A stretch of 64,000 bases of DNA from Paramacrobiotus metropolitanus (GCF_019649055.1 NW_026570260.1:930001-994000); one strand, 5' to 3'; counted from the first letter of the stretch, positions 12,318 to 25,322 are shown. Numbers and translations: made by a program. The notes: generated by a model from the letters alone, not told the origin.

Positions 12318-15300
12318 TCACAGCGCCTCATGTTCGTCAAAATATTCAACCTGCCCTTTGCCCATTACCGCCGCCCGCTCGTCATGAAGGTCAAAATTTC
12401 CTAAAAAACAGACCTTTCACAGGCATAGGCGGATGCGTACTGGAAACACAATAGTTTGAACGTGAGAAAATATTCCTTAATCAATCAGCTAAATTAGCTT
12501 ACCTTCTTCGTCCGTCAACCAGAACGTTTCCATTTCTTCCTCATTCGTAATTGAAATAGGACTGACCGGTGATGGCACGAATAAGAAATGCCGGTAAGCA
12601 TCTAATAACGATTTCGTACTGGCCGCAACATGGATTTGCAATTCTAAAAAATATTGGTAAGTAATAAAATCAGGGACAAAGCAAAATGTAAGTCCGGCGT
12701 CGGATGCCGGAGGTGAAAATAAATACAACAGCGATACTTACTTCTCTAGTCTACCAATCTACTAAGAAACTCGACTACGGATGTCTTAAACTTACAGTAC
12801 TGGCTTTAATACTTTATTTATGTGTTATTATTCATTCAAGCTTTAATAATTACAGAAATGTTAAAAATAATATATATATAATAATAATTTAATTCAATCC
12901 ACTGACGATCACAAGTCTGCAGAAGCCTCTTGGCAATGATCAGGGTCAATCCGCAAATTCCAAATCTTGGAGCGGCCAAATTCAAGGTAGCCATTACCAC
13001 CGGACCTATATAATCAACGACTGTAATGTAGTCATACATGCTTCATAACCTTATCAATTTGGCTTCCATCAGAAACACACGGAAATTTGTATAAAAACTT
13101 ATCAAGAAAAAAAAACAAAAATTAACCAAAAATGCAAGATTGAGAACTCATATTAAAGACTTCTGCAATTTTGCTGACCCGATGTGAGCGCAATTCGAAG
13201 TTTGGCCTGCTCGTTTGGCCGATGCGGCACGATAAACCGGCGTATTTCTACCATGCTGAATAGCGCTAATCGGGCTAGTTCGCGTGCACCCTGCTTGGCA
13301 GACTCTCCAAATATCCCCGCTGTGACCTTCATGGCAAACAAAATTTAATATCAATAAGTTAAAAGTTTTTTCGGAGAAAATGTAGTATTGTCGATTTAAG
13401 CGTAGTATCATGTCTTTGTTTTCCAATAATTTTATAGTGAACCTATAATGCATGATTGTGGCAGCTTTTTGGGTAACTAGGCCATCTATTGTGTAAAACA
13501 AGTGAAAACGGTGAAGACAATTCAGCGCAAATCTGTGAAAGCGCTAATTACGGCTGGCAGTCATTGTACTCGAATATTGCACGTATCAACGTACCAATAC
13601 GGTTTCCCCATTGTGCTCCACCTTAAAGCAGTCGAAACCGGCAATAAGGCTGTCCAACATTCCGTAGAAATGGTCAAGAAGCTTCGTAATCTGTGCCGGC
13701 TGGCTTTCTACGCAAATAGTCTCGAAACCCATTAAGTCCGCGAGAAAGAGTGTAGCGTTGCGATGTATTGTCGGTTGGACGCGCTTGTTCAGCATTACTC
13801 GTTCCGCGACAGCACTAAAAAGACGTAACGTTATTCAACGTATTGCATGCCGGGCCGCTGGCTTAACACATTTTCCCAGAAACTGCAAAACCCTGCTATG
13901 GGGTGCGCTTTCGGTCGTAGGTGTGATACTGAATACATAGTATCCTTACCGAGGAAATACTTTCATAAAAGCTTCATCGCTCCTGATTTTTTGCTCCAGC
14001 AGCTCGTTGTCTTTCTCTTCCACGGCTGCTTGCAGTAAGTAACCAGACTCCTCCATCTGCTGCATAAACACATCCATAATGTTCGTCTGATCGCCCATAT
14101 TCCTGTTGCGGAAAACAATCATTACAGCTGGCTGAATTAAGCAACAAACGATAGCTGATGCCTGGAAAAATCGTTCACTGTATAATGTATTACTTTTTTT
14201 ATAATTAAGTTGCACAAAACACATGTATGTTTACATTGCTTTGCCAATGTTGCGAACCGCTGTTTTGATTTTCTCGAACGATGGTCGTTCAGCGATATTC
14301 TCCGACCAACATTTCGTGCATAACTCTATCATTCCTGGCGGCACATCCTGATCCGGGATTTTTGGTCTAAAGGGCACTCCGCTCAATGACATGCCCTTCC
14401 GCACTTCGTCAACTATTTCTGAAAATCGTTGAAAAAATCACAACAATTACCAGCAACTGCCACTGCGATGGCGGATGTGTTATGAATTTTTCGAAATCTT
14501 CAAACTCAGGGCAATAACAGCAAAAGTGGCATACACTACTTCCGCTACGTGAAGGTAACGGACCAAGCGCACGAACTACAACAAGGCTTAGACACTCATC
14601 GACTAACAGTGCGCTTCTTATTGGGACCGACGGAAGTGAGGTGTCGCCCAGAACAGTTTTGCCGGCAACAAACGGACAATACTCGTCCTACCATTAGGCG
14701 TCATGTTGAACATTGCGTACGGCTTAGAGCGCATTATGATTTCTTGCAGTATAATGCCGAAGCTGTAGACATCGCCTTCCTTCGTACAGCTGAAGTTCAG
14801 TGCTCCACTGGCGTCCGCTCGCAGCTTTTCAGGGCACGTCCACAACAGTGTCGCGGAAAATTCCGGGTCGCGTTTGGCCATCCAAAATTCAGACACTGTT
14901 GGAGTGAAAATGCTGGCTAAGCCGTAATCCGTAATTTTCAACACGAACCGGCTATCGATGAAACATGTTGACGATTTGAAGCGGGTATGCGCACCAATCG
15001 GTGAGGTGTGCAAATAAGCCATCCCTGAAAAAATACCTTTCGATTTTGCGGCTTCGATGCATTGGTTGTCGCAAATGCGATGTTGCTCGGACTCTCGGAA
15101 ATTATAGAACGAAAAAATAAGATTTCACCATTAACGATGTCCCGAATCCAGGATATTCGAATTGTCCAGTCCAGTTTTGTACCGCCATCGCCCTCGAACA
15201 TCAACTAAAACAAATAGCCACATTGAAAATCGTTGCGACCAAACTTCTATACGAAATGAGAACCGTACTCAGTTGTTTCTAGCTTTTGAACGAGAAATTG

Positions 15301-18300
15301 AAACTGGCGTCAGACAGTAGAGACCAACATGAATAGCACGTACATCAAGCGGTCCTTTGCCGCACATCTCGTACAAAATGCAGATATTATCGTCTTCTAC
15401 GCAGCCACCCAAGAAACGGGCAACGTTGTCATGATGTGTTTTGCGCACGACCCGCACTTCCAGAATAACCTGTCGACTGACCACCACGCGCTTGCGGCTG
15501 GTCCAGCGCAGGACGACCGGCATTTTGTTCCATGTGCCAAAATGGTCGCTCATGGCCGTGAATCGTTTGCGCATGGATGCCGTCAGAGCCATCGACTGTC
15601 CCATGGAGCCTTTGCAGGATGCGCCCATGGAGAAGCCCTGCATGGAGTGCCCATCTGTACAAGCAATCACCATCTGTTCCCATACCACAATGTCTCCTCA
15701 ACGAGCGCAATAGGACCGAATGCGTAATGTTCCTCAAAATTGGCGGTGAAATTCGAATAAAGTTTGAGTTTTTCTATTGAACAGTTATTATCAGTTGTTG
15801 TTTTTCTTCGATTACCGTCGTGTTCTTCCGATATGTGACTGACAGCATCATTCTTGCGTGTGCGATGGAATTTCAGATGCCGCAACGGCACGATCCATTC
15901 GTGATCGGATTTCGCTTGTTTGCGGGCCAAACGAATGAGATGTATGGCCAGAACCGAAAAGCCCAGTACTACCGGAATTACCACTCCCAGAGCCACTTCC
16001 AGTGTGGGAAATGGAGCTGTAGATCAGTCAACGACCAATCAGTATCCAAAAAACATACCCACATTCGATCGGGTGAAAGTGTTTTTAAAACAAAATCTGT
16101 ATTACTTGCACAAATTTCCGCTTTGCCGTCGTACCCGCACGTCGGGATATTTAGCGGTGGGGTTTTTGAACCGCCTGGCCACGGTATGGGCTCCATCAAT
16201 GGAAGGTAGGTGCGGTTCACTGGATCGAATTCGGCAACACACTACAACCAAGATTGTCATGGTACGTAGCAATTAATCGGTTGTGGAAGATGGGATCTAA
16301 ACTTTAAAAGTGCAAAATGTGGAAAGCATGATGAGCTATCGCTTCAAAAGTGACAAGTGTAGAAAAATGGTCTATACTTGGTAAGAATCGTTAACCATCG
16401 CATAAAGATCAAACTGGACGATTCGATCCCCGGCGTCATCGAAGCTGAGATTCCCACTAGCTCCTAGAAACAGGAATCAACATTAGTGCAACTGCATAAT
16501 TTTTTGTGGCTACTGCAAAATACGGCTAAATGTGAGACTGGGCCTCTTAAGTGCATAGACGTAGCTAATCGTCACCTCGAACGGTCGCGTTGGTCATAGA
16601 CTCAACCAAGCCATTGCAGAAATCGATTCCCACTTTAAGAACGGTGCCGTTGGGATAGCCGACCGGATTTGAATTTGTGTGCATACATGAGAGAACTTTT
16701 CCAGTGCCGTTGGCTGACTCCACAAGGGCTTTAGCAAAAATCATGATCGCGTCGTAGAAAGTGGCCACGAAGAAATTCATGGAGAACGTTCCATCGTACT
16801 TGACACGAGACACGTTAGCGGCTCGTTTAGCCAGATCCAAATACATCTCATTATTTTCAAAGGGTGCCATTGAGATTACAAACAGGGACGTGAACGCTAC
16901 TTTGGCAATTGCATCGTCGCTGTCATCTGTTACGGATCGTCACATCAACTATTATCACCATATTTTGTAATACAAATACCGAGAAATTTTCGTCGAAAAG
17001 TTGTTAACTCTGATCCAACTGTACCATTTTGCCAGACTGGTTTAGCCACATTGATGAATGTATCGCGCAGTGGATCAACAACCAGATAAAGATATTCCGC
17101 ATTTGTTAGATTGCTTTTCTGAGCGATAATCATGGTGTGGCGAACGTAAGTCGGGGACAGTAGAAGGGCGATAACTGCAAGGAAAAACTCAAAAACTGTC
17201 TTGTGGACCATAATGCGCAATACCGCCATAATGCGCTTACTACGTGACGTCAGACTGGCACGATTCAGGCAGTCCAGAACGATAGCGGCGTTGCGGTCGT
17301 TGTTGTTTGGTGTGTCGGGATACAAATCGCAAGCGATCTCCGTGATCTTTCCACCAGGTATGCCATCTCGATGTGGAGGAATGAATCCACGTACATCACC
17401 ACCCGCCACATTCAAGCGCAGAGCTAACATAAAAAGGCACATGACCCTTGGCTCACAGGTAAAAATGTGCAAAACAGGCACGTATTACTGTAGTGGCTCG
17501 CACATCTTGAACCACAGAGTTGGTGTACGGGAAAAACGTGCATCCAGTGTACACACTCTAACAGGGCCAAACGCACGATTCGCAGTTGGTGTGCATTGAT
17601 AAATTTCTGATGTTTCACAACATCTGGTCTGGAGAACCTTCTTGAATTTTAAAAAAATTAGAGCTCTAACAATTAATAACTATGTTTATGCTCAAAAGCA
17701 GCCATTAACTTAAGTCTTTGCCGTCAGCTCGAATTCTAGCGCTGATTTGTTGTGGTTTTTGGGGTGCTCCTGCAGTGTGAGGGGTACGTTCAGCGTCCAC
17801 ATGCTGCAGCTACAGAACAATTCGAGCTCTCAAATACAGATCTTTTCTTTCTAAGGTGAATTACAATTTTAATGAAAATGCTTAATTAATTGGACAGATT
17901 CAGAAGGAGTGTTCATGTTGAAGTCAAAATCAAGCATCATTTCGCCGCCGTGCATTTTGCCCGGTTAGAGTGTGTATATTGGATGCACTTTTTTCCCGTA
18001 CACGAACTCTGTGGTTCAAGATGTGCGAGCCACTACAGTAACAGTAAGCAGCAGCATAATCTTATATTTCCGTGACATGCCTGAGTTGACTCTTGCCACT
18101 CAACTGTCGAAGTGCGTTTGCGCTGTAGGATCGCTGGTGTTATACAAACCGGCAATGGATGTCCAGTTGTACGCTGCTGCCATGCCCTGGGTCAAGATAT
18201 GCCTGCAACAATGTAACATTCTCCTCTTTTTGCTTAATGTTGTTGCCCGTTTGCTCCTTATAAACAACATGTTTACAAAATTTTCATACAGTATCTTTGC

Positions 18301-19032
18301 ACAATGCTGCAAAGCACCAGCACCAGCGTATTTGTTTCTTTCTTCGCTGGATATGCTGTACTTTTCGGTTTAAGGCATTATCGAGTAGCCCCTGGACACT
18401 TACCACATGCTGTAAACATTGTAGCCGGTTCTCACAGTGAAATTTCGGTCCTGTGTGCTGTAAACCGACTCCGCCCTGCCTGTCATGAGAACCGACATAA
18501 TTTTCTGCGTCGCCATTGTCACCGATTGATAGTCGGACGCACATCCAGGCCCCAGCAGCATCTGCCCCACTACGTTATTTTGGGGATCGTAGTACCAATA
18601 CTGGGGATCCGGACCGTCTTGCACGAGTATTGGATTATTATTCAGCATTACATCAACAGCCTGAGCCACCGAGTACCACGTGGCCACCGAGTCACAGTGA
18701 TTGGCGTAAAGGCGATACCACGGTGTCAGAATTAAGCTGTAAGCGGCGGCCACGTCACTGATGGCCACATCGATGGCCGGAGCAATATTTCGAAAGTCAC
18801 TCAACTGGGTAGAATTTCCCAACAAAATAACTCCAAAGTCATAAGGAGCGCTCAAGTCAAGTTTGGGTCTATTGAGAACACACCAGGCAGGCGTAAAGGT
18901 CGAACAAAGCACAAAGCATACGTGGAAATATTTAATTTGTGCCGCAATAAGTCGAACAAGCCGAACTACTCTAACCGAAAGAGCCGTCATGCGGTGGTGC
19001 CATGCTGAGATTTCAATCATGTGGCGTCGCAT
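12318..19032 (-). CDS. Receptor guanylyl cyclase-like protein with degenerate cyclase domain
   Basis: Running right to left: ATG at 19032-19030 and a hydrophobic leader; an ANF-receptor ligand-binding domain over exons at about 18400-19032 (with LGPGCASDY), 18090-18202 (AYNWTSIAGLY), 16945-17430 and 16565-16870; a membrane helix with ARKQAK...EW (15870-15996); a kinase-homology domain (15600-14240; DYGLASI, WTCPEKLR, CWSENIAERPSF); a helical linker (about 13980-14090); and a cyclase domain (about 13850-12490). The last exon is 12318-12400, joined in phase after METFWLTDEE. In other animals such receptors make cGMP on ligand binding. Here the first metal aspartate (ADLMGF) and the guanine-binding Glu (KVE) are kept, but GDAY reads GET, RYC reads RFG and the VN of GDTVN reads LI. 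The protein may therefore signal without making cGMP. Some exon borders in the ligand domain are not resolved. Confidence 0.75.
17479..18045. repeat. Inverted duplication, about 85-bp arms, in receptor-cyclase gene
   Basis: The segment at about 17479-17565 is the reverse complement of about 17950-18043, with a few mismatches; both contain CTGTGGTTCAAGATGTGCGA in one orientation. The 390-base spacer (17566-17949) has no recognisable gene. Both arms fall in the non-coding part between ligand-domain exons of the minus-strand gene, so a transcript of that gene could fold here. Confidence 0.65.
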
Positions 19033-19093
19033 TGCTTTCGTTCCTTTAGGGATACTAAACTACTTGCTCGTATCACTGAGTCGTATGACGTAA

Positions 19094-21420
19094 TAATGTA
19101 AGTACTGTACCAATCTACAGAACAGTCCACGTAAGGCACTTCACATTGTATTTCACATGCTGTATTTCACAACAGCTTTGAAATACAGCATTTGACTCAA
19201 AATCAATATGAGTCTCCACGCTAGCACGCAGTAATATACTGTACCTGCCGTTACGCCGTATTCACCAAGCAGTAATGTATCTATCGATATAACCATCTGT
19301 TATAATTATAATATAACAAGGTATGCCTCGCGCTCCGCGCTCGGCAAAATCCTCTTGGACGGAAACTAATACTTGACCTCTACACGATTTTTTCTCGAAC
19401 CTGTGACCACAGGCTATTTTTTCACTTTTTCATTAAATGGTCCGTGCGATTCCGATTTTTTTCTACATTATTGCACTAATTCCTGCCTCCGTGGCAACAA
19501 TTTGTTTTACTCGTAAGAATGTACAGCGTACCAGTATCTAAAGAACGTCATTATATTAAGTAATTACTCTATTTTCTATACTTAAGAACCAGTCAAAATT
19601 TCTTCCGACCAACGCTTTCAAAACAAAATCAAAATTCAGAAGGCACACCTATGGAAAATAAGGAATTTTTCGAGACTAAGCTTGACTTAAACTGACCACG
19701 CGTTGATTTATCCATAGAAACCCAGGAAAAATACGCTTTGAACGGTAAGCTTGTATGAATACAAGGTAGCGGTCGCGCTAGCGCGCGACCAGTTGTGTTG
19801 GAGGTAATGGAGGTGCTAAAAACTTTGAACAGTTTTGCCTTCAGAAATTTATGGCTTTTAGAAATTTAGGTCTCTTAAAATGGTAAGGAAATGAGCGTTT
19901 TAACAGTTTCTGACTCTTCTTGGGACATGTGCCCCTGTCTTGGGAACAGCACCAGCATCGGCTAATTTAGATGAAATTCTCTCTATAACTAGGCCGCCTA
20001 TTTTTGCTGTCGGCTGAGGCTGTGTATTCAGCGAAAATTTTAATTTCATAGAAAAATTGTGAAATTTTTATACCGCCATTCTAAATAAAAAATTCCAAAG
20101 CAGCAAGAACTTAAAGTTAATTTCGAAATACCATTCACAACTTTTCTGGAACCTTGCGCTCTTCCACTTATTTTTCTAACTCCATAAAATTTTCGGCCAG
20201 CCCACCTTTAAAAACATTTTTAAATATTTAAAGCTGTTTTGAACATGTACAAATTTACGAAAATATACAGGTAGCACTAGCGACCGCGCTGCGCAGAACT
20301 AGCATTCTTAACCTCATTTAATATTAAAATAAATAAAAAAGTTGTAAGTTTTCTAGACTTGCGTATACAGTTATGTTAGATTTTACCGAACTATTTTTGG
20401 CATTAGTTTTCTGGCAGAATTCCGGAGATTTCAAATAGCGTGACCTTTGATTTGTTCATCAAAGAATTTTGTTCGTCGACGAATTTCTTTAAAATTTTTG
20501 TAAAAAAATTTCTTTCAAACGTGGAAGCGAAATATAGAGGTATTCGCTCCCAGCTTAGAAACTGGAGGTGTTTAAGATTTTAGAGTGCCAAAGCTCCAGT
20601 TCCAAATAAAAGATTCCAAAATTGACGAGTTAATGTTAAGGCAAAACATTACTTAAATAAATTAACACAAATCAAAGTTTCACAGATTCCTCGGACAAAA
20701 ATTTTTGAATTTCTTTCAGATGTGACCTTTGTTCGTCCACAAATTGCAAAAGAGAAAATTAACAATCTGCAAACTTTTAAGTACGAGATGGGTTGGCTGA
20801 AAAAAAAAGTTTCACCTGCGCGTGCAAACGTGCCAAGCTCCCAACAAAATTACTGTACGAGTACCGTTAGGTCGGTAAAATACGTGCACTAGCAGCTGTA
20901 ATACAGGAACACGCATGACTGGCTTCTATTTTTGCAACTTTTAGAACAAATTTTTGTAGAACGAAGCAGTTGCTAAGCTGATCATGCGATCCATATCTGT
21001 AAGAACCTTAAGTCATTCTACGGGAAATTTCTCTGTTCCCTTGGCAATTCTAATAATTTTATATTTGTTGGAGCAATGGTCCTTGAAAGGACTACGCTGT
21101 ATGTTTATGCAACAACAACAACAACAACAACGGGAAATTTCTAGAAGCTTTTGGAAAGTACTGCTTACGTACTGCGAAAACTTTAAAGATTTTTAGAAAC
21201 TGTTTGCAGGACTGAACATTTTTTAAAACTGCAAATGAATCTCTTCTGACACGTGTCGGAATTTTTAATAAAATTTGGAGCTAGAATGTATGAGTCTGAA
21301 ATTTGTTTTGGAATTACAAAAGTAAAAAGACGTAATAGTGTATAACTCTTAAGATAAGATAGAGATATGTATCTATCGTTATAACCATTAATTTTGCAGT
21401 ACTAAGCACTGCACCGTGAA
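19094..21420. other. AT-rich gene-free stretch
   Basis: No frame here is long or resembles a known domain. The sequence is AT-rich with scattered short simple repeats, including a CAA microsatellite at about 21112-21132. No RNA gene or terminal-repeat element was identified. Confidence 0.5.
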
Positions 21421-21429
21421 TCTTTCAAG

Positions 21430-21745
21430 TACTAGGAAAAATGCACGTTGGCGTCCATTTGGCAGACCGGAGCGTAGCAGCTTTTTCGGTCGTGCGAATG
21501 ATAACTTGTTTTTAACGTTACCAGGAGCACCCTTAACAATTACTTAATTAGTACTTTATTGTTAGTTTAAACTTAGAAATAATACCCGCCAACAACCCGT
21601 TTCGTAACGACCTTTCGTAACGACTTACCGTAACGAACAGAAATCAACGAAAGTAACGACTTACCGTAACGAACAGAAATCAACGAAAGTACTGTACTGT
21701 ATAGTCTTGAATATAGAGGATCTTCGCTACTCTCCGGTCGATTAA
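21430..21745 (-). mobile_element. Dispersed element, copy B
   Basis: Read on the minus strand this block matches 50436-50675 end to end. Both start with CGACCGGAG(C/A)GTAGCGAAG and end with TACGCTCCGGTCTGCCAA(...)CGCCAACGTGCATTTT-type sequence. The outer ends form short inverted repeats (ACCGGAGCGTAG at one end, its complement at the other). The middle carries two tandem 39-base units rich in CGTAACGA at 21606-21690, which the other copy lacks. A third, partial right end lies at about 21770-21815. Confidence 0.6.
21606..21690. repeat. Two tandem 39-base units (CGTAACGA-rich)
   Basis: The string GTAACGACTTACCGTAACGA followed by ACAGAAATCAACGAAA occurs twice in direct tandem with no mismatch visible. 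The duplication is internal to a dispersed element. Confidence 0.7.
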
Positions 21746-22496
21746 TACTAGCTAGTAGTAGCTACAAAAATTCACATTGGCGTGCATTTGGCAGATCGGA
21801 GCGTATTAAATTAACTTTTATCACATAGCTTTTAAAATTGCTGTATGTGTTTTCACATTTTCGCATTCGCAGAAAGTGACAATGTACATAATTATATGAG
21901 GAACGAAATCATATGATGTTCTTTTGTTCGTCGATGTTCTGCGTACGCGCTTACGCGTTAAAAAGGGTGTAAGCGCGTAAAGTTGTAAGCGCGTTAAAAG
22001 GTCTTGTTGCGCGCAAGATTTTAAGACGCTTACGACTGCTGCCATCTGAGAATCCGAAGAAAGTGCCGAGTCAGTTTTTTTATAAATGACTTTTGGTTAT
22101 TCGATTATGGCGCCATCCACCAACATATTCTTTTCTGCCTTCGCGTTATGGCTGCTTCTCTGTAAGTGGAGATAAACTTAGGTACTAAATAATCATATTA
22201 TCAACAAGTAACCTTGATATATCGAAGGGGACAGTATGTATAAAATATCTGTAGTACTAGTAAGTGTAATTAGTGGAATTCTCTATTTTTTGAATTCGTC
22301 AACGTATTTGGCTCGTGCCAGTTATCATATCCAGACTCCGGTACTTGCTAAAGTTGCGAACTTGGGTCAAATTTCCATTCTTCTTGCATTTTGTTGGCTT
22401 TACGACTCGGTCTATGACCTGGTATTTTCTTCGACGCATTTCGCAGAAGCCTCAAGCTGAATGAACATGCAGTAATTGCAGTTGTGCTCTGTAGCA

Positions 22497-22659
22497 TTGG
22501 ATTGGATTCAGAGGGACGCAGGAATCCGGGTATTGCGACACACGACACGCCCCCCTTTCTAGTAGTCTCTCTGTTACAGTTATCTGTGTGTGGTTGAATT
22601 GGTATAAATTGGGAAATGTTGAACGCTAACGTGTGTCACTTGCGTCGTAAAATTTTTTT
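22497..22659 (+). repeat. Dispersed repeat 'B', copy 1 (about 160 bp)
   Basis: This block, from GGATTGGATTCAGAGGGACG to CACTTGCGTCGTAAAATTTT, recurs almost without change at 24371-24534, about 1.9 kb downstream in the same orientation. The near identity suggests recent duplication or transposition. No coding content is evident. Confidence 0.75.
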
Positions 22660-23279
22660 TATGCCGGTATTTTGTATACCGACTATGTAGCAGTACTTCT
22701 GAATAGTAGTTTCGTGACCTTTAGCATTTACGCGCCATCATGATTTCGAGCGTCGTTTTGCTGACAACTTGCAGTTGTTTTTGAGGTATAACTTGCAATA
22801 ATTCGGTATGTCTGCATTTCTTTATGCTTGCATCGGGTGTGTATCGGCTGATTATGTCGGACCAGTTAGTAAGAAGAAGTTGGATCGCATGAATCGGCAA
22901 CACGTCAAACGCAGCATTGTTATGTGGAACGAAAAACTGCCTATAACCGGAAGATGGAAGCGAGACAGGCTTTGGATCACTGCATATATTTTGCTCAGCC
23001 TTGTGGACGCAGGTTTGTGGTTCATGCCAATTTGGCGGAATTCCGCTAAACCTTCGCATCCCGACGACGCGAATGTCAAACCCGCCCAGGAGTTTTTGTC
23101 TGCTGCCGACACATTTTCTTTACCACTGGATGATGCCACAATTATTGCCACTGCACGCATTTTTTCGGAATTGACTGCTCAAACCTTGCTGGGGAGATCG
23201 TCGCGCCACCTTTTACTCCGAAAGCCGGTAAACCGGTACCCCCTTTAAACATGACCTGTATGATGTTCTTGGAGAGTTA

Positions 23280-24240
23280 CTTCTGTCTGTTTCCTACCTG
23301 TTTTCCTACCTAAGTTTTCTTTTGACCCGGATTCATAGTCTTCGCTTAGTTGGCCTGTAATAACTGAGTCGCTACCGCTTTTGCTGCCATGACCTGTTTG
23401 CCTCCAACATTCCGGATCCTCGACCCTATTGTATTGTGCATCATTCGCTTGGCTTTGAACAGTTCTTCACTTGCGGAACTGTCCTTTTGCGGTTGACCTG
23501 TGGAAATCCCACATCTATTGGAAAATTACGTTTTCGTTTTGCCCTAATTCGTAGGATGCGATAGGAATTCCATTGCTTCCTGCTGTATGTATAAATTTTG
23601 CAGTGTGTGCTTTCCTACTGCATGATGTGAATTCCAACAAAGGATCACTTCATCTTCCAGTTTTGCACTACTATGTCACGTTCACCTTGTATAGCATCGT
23701 TTTCGTGGTTGCCATTATTTTGTCTTATTGTCGTTGCCATAGGATGCGACGGAATTCCGTCGCTACCTGTTTTGTGTACACGATTCTTCGATTGCGGACA
23801 TTTATTTTGTGAGCCGCGCAGTGCTTGGCGTGATTTCCGCCGGAGCAGCACTTTGATTATTAGCAGCATTCAGTGAACATTCAGCCGTGGATTTAGGTCA
23901 GTCTGTGGAATCCCCAGACAAACTGAAATCGTTCGTCTGCCTTGCCTTATTGCCGTCGGATGCACAGGACTTCTTTGCAACCGGCTTTATTATACTTTTC
24001 GTGCAAACTCTTGTACTTCGCTCGGTGGACTACCGCCCTAAGCCGTACTGATTTGCTATTGGTGTGGATAACTTAATTCGTAAATTACTTCGTGGATGCG
24101 CAGGGATGTGCGGAATCCCGCACCTCACTAGTCGCGCTCATGTAACTGTTCCCTTGAATCCAGGGAATCAGTCTTCATAACCGCTGCAACGGATCCTATT
24201 AACTGTCGTCATCATCACGCCGCATCGGATCATCTACTGT
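23280..24240. repeat. Degenerate array with GGATGCG...GGAATTCC motifs
   Basis: The motif GGATGCG followed by a GGAATTCC- or GGAATCCC-type palindrome recurs at about 23553, 23742, 23950 and 24095, separated by roughly 150-210 bases of diverged, pyrimidine-rich sequence. The copy at 23746-23763 is a perfect 18-base palindrome (GCGACGGAATTCCGTCGC). This looks like an old tandem or clustered repeat. Confidence 0.45.
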
Positions 24241-24276
24241 GTTTTTTTTTTCGTGTTTTCGTCTGGGTTTTTTTGG

Positions 24277-24652
24277 GCTTGGGGCCGGTTCCGGCCATGT
24301 TCGGCATAACTGCCCAAAGGAAGTAAATTCCGATCCCACCTTTGGTGTTCTCGCGTGGCGTGTAGGAGCAATGGATTGGATTCAGAGGGACGCAGGAATC
24401 CGGGTATTGCGACACACGACACGCCCCCCTTTCTAGTAGTCTCTCTGTTACAGTTATCTGTGTGTGGTTGAATTGGTATAAATTGGGAAATGTTGAACGC
24501 TAACGTGTGTCACTTGCGTCGTAAAATTTTTTCTGTTTTTGTTGTCTTTGTGATGGCTTGGGGCCGGTTCCGGCCATGTTCGGCATAACTGCCCAAAGGA
24601 AGTAAATTCCGATCCCACCTTTGGTGTTCTCGCGTGGCGTGTAGGAGCAATG
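24277..24652 (+). repeat. C-B-C repeat composite: direct repeats flanking a second copy of repeat B
   Basis: A 97-base block with GGGGCCGGTTCCGGCCATGT and ending GTAGGAGCAATG occurs at 24277-24373 and again at 24556-24652. Between them sits the second copy of repeat B (24371-24534). The arrangement resembles a small element with terminal direct repeats, or two overlapping duplications. Confidence 0.7.
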
Positions 24653-24911
24653 TTGCTAATTGCTCGCGTCACAAATTCTCAGCAATGAGCTGTTCTACCA
24701 ACTGCCCGGGAATGCGGCTTACGGGGTTGAGGGCATCGGTAAATGGTTTGTTACTGATGTCAAGTGCATGAGGATCAATGATCCAAATGCGAGAAACGTC
24801 GAAGCATTACTAATTTGGCAAAATTTCATAATTTTGTTTATGAAACAATAAAACTTAATCGTGATCCAATAATATTAATACAATACCTAAACATATCTGA
24901 AACACTTGCAA

Positions 24912-25322
24912 GATGCTGGTTCTGTATGTACACTAGCTGCGGTAGTCGCGAGCAATGAAAAATGCACGGCACAGCCGGAAACCGGACCATGCAGAGGACT
25001 AGGATACCGCTGGTATTTCGAGCCCAGCTCTGGACAATGCAAAAACTTTGTACGTCATATAAACTAGCGTTAGTTTTCGCTTAGTAATAGTCGCATAATA
25101 GTAATAGTAGTGAGGGTGGCGTGGTGTGAGCGGTTTTTTTAGCAGTGGCTCATTAGCCGTAGCCGATCTTTAATATTAATTAAGTAGGTGGTTCGAAAGC
25201 TTATTGTAATACTAGTAACGGAACCATGTGTGAACTTATTTTAGCCTTATGGAGGTTGTGAAGGAAACGCTAACAACTATGACAGCCAAATGGCATGCGA
25301 AGCAGAATGCAAGCCAAAATGA
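24912..25322 (+). CDS. Kunitz-domain protease inhibitor, two exons seen, start exon not located
   Basis: Exon one (about 24912-25049) and exon two (25245-25322) join in phase 0 across a 195-base GT..AG intron. Together they encode a complete Kunitz domain with the canonical cysteine spacing 8-15-7-12-3: CTAQPETGPC, then GQC, YGGC with EGNANNY, and MAC-EAEC, stopping three residues later. The P1 position just after the second cysteine is Arg, followed by Gly, as in trypsin-type inhibitors. Residues before the first cysteine (LAAVVASNE) look like the end of a signal peptide, but no in-frame ATG is present before a stop at 24888-24890, so the first exon lies upstream. Expected to be a secreted serine-protease inhibitor. 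Confidence 0.75.

Noticed and set aside
17890-18075. Plus-strand 61-residue frame resembling the minus-strand frame at 17424-17618
   Set aside because: The similarity reflects an inverted DNA repeat, not two protein genes; neither has a domain.
22721-23248. Overlapping plus and minus frames of 102-146 residues
   Set aside because: No domain, no splice support, and both strands are equally open, as expected by chance in this composition.
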